From Pyrinomonadaceae bacterium (GTDB lineage Bacteria > Acidobacteriota > Blastocatellia > Pyrinomonadales > Pyrinomonadaceae): DNA of 64,000 nt. Under the pieces are notes generated by a model, which did no database searches, was not told where the DNA came from, and saw nothing but the letters and a program-made list of their open reading frames with translations. Of the stretch, positions 17,724-23,351 are shown one piece after another. Where the stretch lies: contig JAIBCB010000003.1 of NCBI GenBank assembly GCA_019694355.1, positions 1 through 64,000 on the forward strand. Direction: 5' to 3'. Positions within the stretch are counted from its first letter, which is position 1. Each line of letters begins with the position of its first letter. The position numbers and the translations under genes were made by a program.

Positions 17724-18080
17724 TTATTGAACAAAGATCAGCAGAACGCCGCAAGGATCCCAGATGTGCATGACCTGAGAACCGCTGACCGGTTCGGGCG
17801 GTGCAAAGCGGGCGTTCGGGAAGTCACCGGTCCCGACAACATCCTTTGCACGCTGGTGCCACGCCTCGATGTCCGTGACGCCCATCACGAACATAAAGTT
17901 CTCGGCCCAGTCCTTATTGTAGTAATTCTGAAGCCGGAACCGGCTGCCGTTCAGCTCGAAGTCGGCGGTTCCGCCCCAGCCTTCCGACATATTGAAGCCG
18001 AGTGCCTGATAGAAACGCTTGGAGAGTTCAAAATCCTTCGAGGGCACATAGGCCTTCATATCGATGATACTTAGAGTCAT
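17724..18080 (-). CDS. VOC-family (glyoxalase-like) protein
   Basis: A 118-residue protein with D-M-K-A-Y-V-P-S-K-D opening, F-Y-Q-A-L-G-F in module one, and a C-terminal M-H-I-W-D-P-C-G-V-L-L. This is glyoxalase/dioxygenase-superfamily text. The C-terminal W-D-P-x-G-V-L is common in bleomycin-resistance-like members. No substrate can be assigned. It is the upstream member of a two-VOC pair. Confidence 0.85.
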   Translation of the reverse strand: MTLSIIDMKAYVPSKDFELSKRFYQALGFNMSEGWGGTADFELNGSRFRLQNYYNKDWAENFMFVMGVTDIEAWHQRAKDVVGTGDFPNARFAPPEPVSGSQVMHIWDPCGVLLIFVQ

Positions 18081-18140
18081 GACTTTACCCCCCTTGCCTA
18101 GGTTATTTGGGCGGCGACCGCAATGCTTTCAGCATCCGCC

Positions 18141-18458
18141 CTACAGAACGAAACGGGGAAACGTGACCCACTGCTCTAAAGAGATCCGCGCAAGCGCATT
18201 GCCGACGCCCGTGAACGGCTCCGGCGGATTTGCCTCTGCCTTGTGGCCGCGTCCCTGCAATGCCACTGATACAACTGCTGAGACAATGCCGGCAAGAGCC
18301 AACCACCAGGACAATAGAACGATGCCGACGAAAAACGCAATATTGCCCGCGAGGCAAAGCGGAACGAGGAGGATGTGAAGCAGCAGATTTGACCGCTCCT
18401 GATGATTGCGAGCATAGCCTTTCCACTGCCATTCAAGAAGCTCGCCAAATTTCAACAC
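18141..18458 (-). CDS. Mpo1-like (DUF962) membrane protein
   Basis: A 105-residue protein from a GTG at 18458 with GGAGG upstream; a GTG at 18497 would add 13 residues. It has the DUF962/Mpo1 pattern: Y-A-R-N-H-Q followed by N-L-L-L-H at the first helix, two transmembrane helices, then Q-G-R-G-H-K-A-E and P-P-E-P-F-T-G. The conserved histidines bind iron in yeast Mpo1, a dioxygenase of 2-hydroxy fatty acids. Function in bacteria is inferred from the family. Confidence 0.65.
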   Translation of the reverse strand: MLKFGELLEWQWKGYARNHQERSNLLLHILLVPLCLAGNIAFFVGIVLLSWWLALAGIVSAVVSVALQGRGHKAEANPPEPFTGVGNALARISLEQWVTFPRFVL

Positions 18459-18529
18459 CTGTGTAAATCGCCTCCAAACAGCAACATTATGCCACACCTT
18501 GTGGGATAGCCCTTTCTTGAAACTGATAG

Positions 18530-19068
18530 CTACCGTAGTTCGACGACCGGCCGCAGCTCGTCAACCAAGCGCCTACGGCTGCTTAGCGGACGCTCGGCCG
18601 GTGAGAACGGCATGGCCGCTTTCGCGTACGCGTCGATAAGTTCAAGAAGCTCGTCGCGGGACATTTCATCTGGGTTTGCGATGGAACCGTTCTTGGTCAC
18701 ACGCGTAAGCTTCTCCTGAAAGATCTCCTTCCGTGCAATACCTTTTCCGGTTGACGGATCAGCAACGCACAACCCGAACGTCCCATCAAGAAACGATGGG
18801 ATGAACTCAGCGATCTTTCGCTGAACCTGATCGTGACTGACTCCGAGTTCGGCCAGCGCCACGCCAAACTCCGCGGAGAGTGTGTCGTGAGCAGGAAAGT
18901 TCCAATTGACGGCGGCACCGTAACCGCGATCTCGAAGATGCGACGCTCTGAAACAACACCCGGACCGCTGGGCATTGCGGACACCAGTCCCAACGCCGAT
19001 GCACCGTAGCGGACGGCAAGCGCCGCCTCCTCGACGGAGCTGATACAGCATATTTTGACGCGTATCAT
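18530..19068 (-). pseudogene. Broken trpF-like gene joined to an unrelated frame
   Basis: From 19068 the frame reads like the N-terminus of a phosphoribosylanthranilate isomerase: I-R-V-K-I-C-C-I-S-S-V-E-E-A, then G-A-S-A-L-G-L-V and V-P-P-S-I-G-T-F-L-L-T. This similarity stops near 18888, after about 60 of the usual ~200 residues. Coding character then continues in another frame to a stop at 18530, with text such as A-E-F-G-V-A-L-A-E-L-G and S-R-D-E-L-L-E-L-I-D that is not TrpF. Either a deletion fused a trpF remnant to the tail of another gene, or the second part is an independent small gene with an unseen start. Confidence 0.6.
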
Positions 19069-19143
19069 TTACTATCCCTTGCTCCTGCCGCCCAACGCCT
19101 GAGCTCACCCGCTGCAACGGTCGAGCTTGGCGAGAGGCCTGGG

Positions 19144-19527
19144 TTAATTGATCTTTTGCACGCCTTCTAAGCGAGCGAGTTTTGCGTCAAAGGTGCCGAG
19201 CGGCGTGTGTCCGTGTCGTCGAGCGGTGGCGAGAATAAGACAGTCAGAAAAATCAACGCCTTTGTGAGCTCGAAAAAGTATTACGGCGTCCGCAACCGAT
19301 TCGCTATCCTGAACCGTCAATGACCTATTCGACAGCAACGTCTCGACCGCTCGCAGCAGGGCGTTCCTGTCCAGTTCGTAGAACGACGCAAGAACCCAAA
19401 CCGTCTCCGCGAGAACCAAATGAGATATCCAGGCTCCGCCCGCAACAAAGGCTTTCGCTCGGGCAGTCTGCCTTGGGTCGTCAGCTACAAATAGCCTCAC
19501 CAAAAGATTGGTGTCAACGGCCCGCAT
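19144..19527 (-). CDS. vapC: VapC-type PIN-domain toxin
   Basis: A 127-residue PIN domain. Acidic residues are in V-D-T-N-L-L (Asp4), L-A-E-T-V (Glu ~41), V-D-F-S-D-C-L-I (Asp ~91 and ~94) and F-D-A-K-L. PIN toxins are magnesium-dependent ribonucleases that often cut tRNA or rRNA. It overlaps its antitoxin gene by 14 bases. The pairing is with an AbrB-type antitoxin, a known VapBC arrangement. Confidence 0.92.
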   Translation of the reverse strand: MRAVDTNLLVRLFVADDPRQTARAKAFVAGGAWISHLVLAETVWVLASFYELDRNALLRAVETLLSNRSLTVQDSESVADAVILFRAHKGVDFSDCLILATARRHGHTPLGTFDAKLARLEGVQKIN

Positions 19528-19783
19528 GTTTCTTCCGCAAATAAGCGTCGATCGCCTTGTCTATTTCATCAATGCTGATCGGCTTCGGTGGACCATCAGG
19601 AAATACATTCTTGTGAAGATCATCAAGATCGTATTCGGTGGCCTTCTTGACCGTTACAGAAGCCTCATCCCCTTCGTCCTCCCACTCGATGACGGATCCC
19701 GGAGTAAGGCCGAGCTTCTTTCTGATCGGCGCCGGAACTGATATTTGACCCTGCGCAGTAATTTTCGACCGGATCGTTGTCAT
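19514..19783 (-). CDS. vapB: AbrB/SpoVT-type antitoxin of the VapC toxin
   Basis: An 89-residue protein with an N-terminal AbrB hairpin (K-I-T-A-Q-G-Q-I-S-V-P-A-P-I-R-K-K-L-G, then G-S-V-I-E-W) and a longer C-terminal region that would neutralise VapC. The start ATG at 19783 has no ribosome site and lies six bases from a -10 box, so a leaderless mRNA is predicted. Two palindromes lie in or beside the promoter and are the likely autoregulatory sites. Confidence 0.9.
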   Translation of the reverse strand: MTTIRSKITAQGQISVPAPIRKKLGLTPGSVIEWEDEGDEASVTVKKATEYDLDDLHKNVFPDGPPKPISIDEIDKAIDAYLRKKHAGR

Positions 19784-19819
19784 ATCGCGATAGTAAATGC
19801 ATTACCGCGGTAATGTCAA
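19783..19819 (-). promoter_or_regulatory. vapBC promoter with palindromic operators
   Basis: On the minus strand there is a consensus -35 TTGACA (19814-19819), an 18-base spacer and a -10 TACTAT (19790-19795), six bases before the ATG. The spacer is largely occupied by a perfect 16-bp palindrome CATTACCGCGGTAATG (19800-19815). A second perfect palindrome, TATCGCGATA (19783-19792), covers the start site. Antitoxin binding here would block RNA polymerase directly. Confidence 0.65.
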
Positions 19820-19899
19820 GACTATAAACTATGCGGATGGTCGCGAATTAGTATAATCTCTTATTCGTGTTTTTCGCGTATTTCGCGGGCACAATTCTT

Positions 19900-20877
19900 A
19901 TGAACGGACAGATCACAGAATTCATCAAGCATCACTATCGGCATTTTAATTCGGCGGCGTTGATCGATGCTTCCGAGGGTTACGTCAAGCATCTTGCGGG
20001 CGGCGGGAAGATGATGATCACGCTCGCCGGGGCGATGAGCACGGCGGAATTGGGATTGTCCTTGGCGGAGATGATCAGGCAGGACAAGGTGCAGATCATC
20101 TCGTGCACGGGTGCGAATCTCGAAGAAGATCTCTTCAATCTCGTAGCACACGATTTTTACGAACGCGTGCCGCATTACCGCGATCTGACGCCGGCGGATG
20201 AGCAAGACCTGCTCGACCGTCATATGAACCGCGTTACCGACACATGCATCCCCGAAATGGAGGCGATGCGTCGGCTCGAAAAGGCGATGGTCGATGTCTG
20301 GACGCAGGCCGACGCGAAGGGCGAGCGATACTTCCCGCACGAATTTATGTATCAGGTCTTGAGGAATGGCTCGCTCGAAGAGTTCTATCAGATCGACCTG
20401 AAAGACTCCTGGATGTACGCCGCGATGGAGAAGAATTTGCCGATGGTCGTGCCCGGCTGGGAAGATTCGACGATGGGCAATATGTTCGCGGGCCACGTGA
20501 TAACGGGCGACGTCAAGAACGTCCACACTGTGCGCACGGGCATCGAATATATGACGTTCCTAGCCGATTGGTACACAGAGAACGCGACGGATGATTTCAC
20601 GATCGGCTTCTATCAGATCGGCGGCGGCATCGCGGGCGATTTTCCTATCTGCGTCGTCCCGATGCTCCATCAAGATCTACAGCGTGAGAACGTCCCCGTT
20701 TGGGGCTACTTCTGCCAGATCAGCGACTCAACTACGTCCTACGGCTCATACTCCGGCGCCGTCCCCAACGAAAAGATAACCTGGGGCAAACTCGCCGCCG
20801 ATACGCCAAAATACATCGTCGAATCCGACGCCTCAATCGTCGCCCCGTTGATGTTCGCGTATATCTTGGGCTGGTAA
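19900..20877 (+). CDS. Deoxyhypusine synthase-family protein
   Basis: A 325-residue protein from the ATG at 19900. Family text includes G-K-M-M-I-T-L-A-G-A-M-S-T-A, the NAD-binding C-T-G-A-N-L-E-E-D and G-G-G-I-A-G-D-F, and the active-site region I-T-W-G-K-L with the Lys that forms the enzyme-butylimine intermediate in eukaryotic DHS. Bacteria lack eIF5A, so these homologues are thought to use spermidine or putrescine to modify another amine; homospermidine synthesis has been proposed for some. A TATAAT at 19852-19857 may be its -10 box. Its last 57 bases are duplicated at 23028-23084. Confidence 0.88.
   Translation: MNGQITEFIKHHYRHFNSAALIDASEGYVKHLAGGGKMMITLAGAMSTAELGLSLAEMIRQDKVQIISCTGANLEEDLFNLVAHDFYERVPHYRDLTPADEQDLLDRHMNRVTDTCIPEMEAMRRLEKAMVDVWTQADAKGERYFPHEFMYQVLRNGSLEEFYQIDLKDSWMYAAMEKNLPMVVPGWEDSTMGNMFAGHVITGDVKNVHTVRTGIEYMTFLADWYTENATDDFTIGFYQIGGGIAGDFPICVVPMLHQDLQRENVPVWGYFCQISDSTTSYGSYSGAVPNEKITWGKLAADTPKYIVESDASIVAPLMFAYILGW
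20821..20877 (+). repeat. 3' end of dhs, copy 1 of a 57-base duplication
   Basis: These last 57 bases of the dhs gene match 23028-23084 at 50 of 57 positions. All seven differences are synonymous or swap one stop codon for another, so both copies encode the same 18 residues (E-S-D-A-S-I-V-A-P-L and onward to the stop). The two copies bracket the DUF262-HEPN cassette. Confidence 0.85.
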
Positions 20878-20909
20878 ATATTTATTGAAGTTTAATCAGG
20901 AGCGGTGCA

Positions 20910-22034
20910 ATGTCTGAAACCTATAAACGCGATATCGAAGAAGAAGACGAAACACTTGATCGAGAGTCAGGTGATCCAATCGATTTCTGGGAAAAGAAGC
21001 AACGAGAACTTGTCACGAGTGTTGTCGATTACAACCTTCAAGGTCTTAGCGACTTAGTAGTCGATCAAGCAATTGATCTTGATCCATCTTACCAACGAAG
21101 ACTCAGGTGGGATGAAAAGCGCCAGTCTAAACTTATCGAGAGCTTTCTCATGAATGTACCAGTACCGCCCGTTTTCTTGAATGAAGATGAATACGGGTCT
21201 TACTCAGTCATCGATGGCAAGCAGCGAATAACAGCAATTTCAAATTTTATGCGCGGCATACTACGCCTCCAAGGCCTAGATATTTTCCACGAAGTTAATG
21301 GTAAGACTATCGATGAACTACCCTCTCAACTTCAAAGGGCTGTTCGAACCAGACCTACTCTGCGAGCTGTGATAATTCTTCGACAATCTGACCCAGACGT
21401 GAAGTTTAACGTTTTCCAAAGACTTAACACAGGTGGAGTAAAACTTAATGCTCAGGAGATTCGCAATAGTGCATTCCCTGGATTGCTTAATGACCGAATT
21501 CTCGAGTTGTCAATTGATAAGATGTTTCACGAGTTATTGGGGATTAAAGTTAAGACTAAATCCGCAATCTATCAAGAGATGAGAGATGCCGAATTCGTTT
21601 TACGGTTCTTCACTTTCCGTGAGAATTGGAGCACTTTCTCTGGTGGTATGAAACGCCACATGGACAAATTCATGGAGGAAAACAAAAAGGCCGAACACGT
21701 AACCGTTGAAGGGATGCGGAAAGAGTTTATTGACAACATTAACAAGGTAAAAGACACTTTTGGAGAACATGCATTTCGTAGATGGGAACCGGAGAAAAAG
21801 TCGTGGAGAAAACAAATTCTTGCTTCACTTTACGATGCTCAAATGTTTGCTGTTCAAGACTTTGAAATCAATGAGTTGCAAACTTATCGTGATGCGATAC
21901 TTCAAGGTTTGAAAAACCTTTTCTCAGACACGGACTTTAGGAAGTCAATTGACGCGGCGACTAACACTCCTGCCCTGTTTCAACACAGAATTAGAGCAGT
22001 TAGGCAGATGATTTCCGATGCAATTGGTAGATAA
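20910..22034 (+). CDS. DUF262 domain protein (GmrS/ParB-like), candidate defence gene
   Basis: A 374-residue protein with a well-placed AGGAG (20898-20902). The DUF262 core is clear: L-D-P-S-Y-Q-R-R-L-R-W at ~57, I-E-S-F-L-M-N-V-P-V-P-P-V-F, then D-G-K-Q-R (102-106), and F-Q-R-L-N-T-G-G-V-K-L-N with E-I-R-N. In GmrSD and BrxU this ParB-like domain binds and hydrolyses nucleotides and controls a fused DUF1524 HNH nuclease. Here the C-terminal ~180 residues are charged and helical, with no HNH motif. The gene is markedly more AT-rich than its neighbours and starts 32 bases after dhs. A HEPN gene follows 6 bases later. Confidence 0.88.
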   Translation: MSETYKRDIEEEDETLDRESGDPIDFWEKKQRELVTSVVDYNLQGLSDLVVDQAIDLDPSYQRRLRWDEKRQSKLIESFLMNVPVPPVFLNEDEYGSYSVIDGKQRITAISNFMRGILRLQGLDIFHEVNGKTIDELPSQLQRAVRTRPTLRAVIILRQSDPDVKFNVFQRLNTGGVKLNAQEIRNSAFPGLLNDRILELSIDKMFHELLGIKVKTKSAIYQEMRDAEFVLRFFTFRENWSTFSGGMKRHMDKFMEENKKAEHVTVEGMRKEFIDNINKVKDTFGEHAFRRWEPEKKSWRKQILASLYDAQMFAVQDFEINELQTYRDAILQGLKNLFSDTDFRKSIDAATNTPALFQHRIRAVRQMISDAIGR

Positions 22035-22040
22035 AGTTTG

Positions 22041-22754
22041 ATGTCACGTACACAAGCATACAACGATTTTATACCAGTTCTTAAAACAGCGAAGGAGCTT
22101 GTGACAATAGATGCGCGCGAATATAGTGATCCTCCAAAACAACAAGAACAAAATGCGGTTAGGGGATTAAGAGGTGGAGCTGCAGTACTTATGGTTGCTG
22201 GCTTCGAGGCGTATCTTGATGACGTACTTCGAGAACTGGTTGAATTTACTAAATCTTATCTTCCTCTTGTGTCCTTTGACTTATTGCCAGAACGTCTCCG
22301 CGTACAAAATGTTTTCGGAGCATTAGAAGGTGCGCTATATGGGCCTCCGCACGGTCCTGCTGGAACTAAAGCTAGCCGCCTGTTGGAAATTCACAATATC
22401 AGTTCTGTTGTTGCAAATCGTATGCTTCACCCTGACGCTTTTGGGGGAACAGGAGGAAATCCGGGAAAAAAAGCCTTTAAAGAGCTCCTGAAAACAATAG
22501 ATTTACCTGACATTTATCAACGGCTGCAGCCAAGATTTGAAAAGAAATGGGGACAATCTGTTAGTAAAGATTTCATTGGCGCAAAGTTAGACGAAATTGT
22601 TCAACGAAGGCATAGAGTTGCACATAGAGCTGATTCGTTAGCAATTAGTCGCGAGGAGCTTCGAGAGAGCATTAAGTTTCTGGGAGCCCTAAGTGTAACA
22701 CTCGACATCGAACTTGGATACCACTTTCGGAAAATTTGCCGTACAAGTCGTTAA
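22041..22754 (+). CDS. RiboL-PSP-HEPN-like protein, partner of the DUF262 gene
   Basis: A 237-residue, mostly helical protein. I start it at the ATG at 22041; a TTG lies one codon upstream. It begins with a helix pair containing V-A-G-F-E-A-Y-L-D-D-V-L-R-E-L. Near the C-terminus it has R-R-H-R-V-A-H-R (about residues 189-196), the R-x4-6-H signature of HEPN ribonucleases. HEPN domains cut RNA in many toxin-antitoxin, abortive-infection and CRISPR systems. It is AT-rich like its partner and only 6 bases downstream of it, so the two should be one transcript. I infer a sensor-effector pair. Confidence 0.82.
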   Translation: MSRTQAYNDFIPVLKTAKELVTIDAREYSDPPKQQEQNAVRGLRGGAAVLMVAGFEAYLDDVLRELVEFTKSYLPLVSFDLLPERLRVQNVFGALEGALYGPPHGPAGTKASRLLEIHNISSVVANRMLHPDAFGGTGGNPGKKAFKELLKTIDLPDIYQRLQPRFEKKWGQSVSKDFIGAKLDEIVQRRHRVAHRADSLAISREELRESIKFLGALSVTLDIELGYHFRKICRTSR

Positions 22755-22882
22755 AGGAAATTTCTTCAAAATTCGAATTATGACTACGATTGTCGGTGGT
22801 CAGACTCAATCGTCCGCATGAGTATTTGGCGGCAGAATGAACTTGACCGGGAGAATTTGATTGTCGTTAATGTCAGAGGTGA

Positions 22883-23014
22883 TTGCGAGCATACAGGAAT
22901 CTTACGCTCAAAACTCCGGACGCATTGCACCTGGCTGCGGCGATCGACGAATTTTGGACAAACGACGCACGCCTCGACAATATTACGCCTGAGATAGTCA
23001 GGAACGTTCTGTGA
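22883..23014 (+). pseudogene. C-terminal remnant of a PIN-domain (VapC-type) toxin
   Basis: In this frame the text reads L-T-L-K-T-P-D-A-L-H-L-A-A-A-I-D and then F-W-T-N-D-A-R-L, ending at a TGA. This is the conserved C-terminal part of VapC PIN domains (T-P-D-A-L-H-L-A ... T-N-D). A stop codon lies directly upstream in frame, and no start or N-terminal half is visible in the preceding 130 bases. It is a decayed remnant between the HEPN gene and the dhs relic. Confidence 0.6.
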
Positions 23015-23027
23015 AGACCGCCGAGCC

Positions 23028-23084
23028 GAATCTGACGCCTCCATCGTCGCCCCGCTGATGTTTGCTTATATCTTGGGGTGGTGA
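23028..23084 (+). pseudogene. Relic of the 3' end of a second dhs-like gene
   Basis: These 57 bases encode the last 18 residues of the dhs gene and a TGA stop, differing from 20821-20877 at seven synonymous sites. The pattern of changes shows that this copy once belonged to a protein under selection, probably a tandem dhs paralogue now deleted, rather than a fresh target-site duplication. Nothing of the rest of that gene is visible upstream. Confidence 0.75.
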
Positions 23085-23092
23085 ACGGTTTC

Positions 23093-23170
23093 AACCACAG
23101 ATGAACACAGATGAGAGATTTTCCGGAAGTCTTTTTGGTGTCTGTGTCTATTTTGTGTTCATCTGTGGTT
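23093..23170. repeat. Inverted repeat with iterated CACAGATGAACACAGAT words
   Basis: Perfect 17-base arms, AACCACAGATGAACACA (23093-23109) and its reverse complement (23154-23170), flank a 44-base loop that itself repeats the word CACAGATGA and its complement. It could fold into a long hairpin. No coding capacity is evident. Confidence 0.75.
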
Positions 23171-23222
23171 AATTTCATTTGCGCCCTGAAACGAAGGATG
23201 GCAGAAGCAGGTTTCAGCCGCC

Positions 23223-23300
23223 GATGAACACAGATTCACGCAGATAAGAGTATCTGAGGTGGAGTTGTCTTAATCTGTGTGAATCTGCGTTTATCTATGG
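23223..23300. repeat. Second imperfect inverted repeat of the same word family
   Basis: GATGAACACAGATTCACGC at 23223 onward pairs imperfectly with 23270-23300, which carries the complement of CGCAGATTCACACAGATT. The words are variants of those in the preceding inverted repeat. The interval 23085-23351 holds no convincing gene. Confidence 0.65.
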
Positions 23301-23351
23301 TTCCCCATGGCCATTGAAAGTAGAGCGGACGCACTGTCCGCGCTCCTTAAG

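Noticed and set aside
20910..22034. A complete GmrSD-type type IV restriction enzyme
   Set aside because: Only the DUF262 half is present; I find no DUF1524 HNH motif in this gene or the next one.
23028..23084. A simple target-site duplication or att site flanking the DUF262-HEPN pair
   Set aside because: The seven differences are all synonymous, which fits divergence of a selected paralogue better than a recent duplication at insertion; an att role is still possible but not supported by an integrase here.
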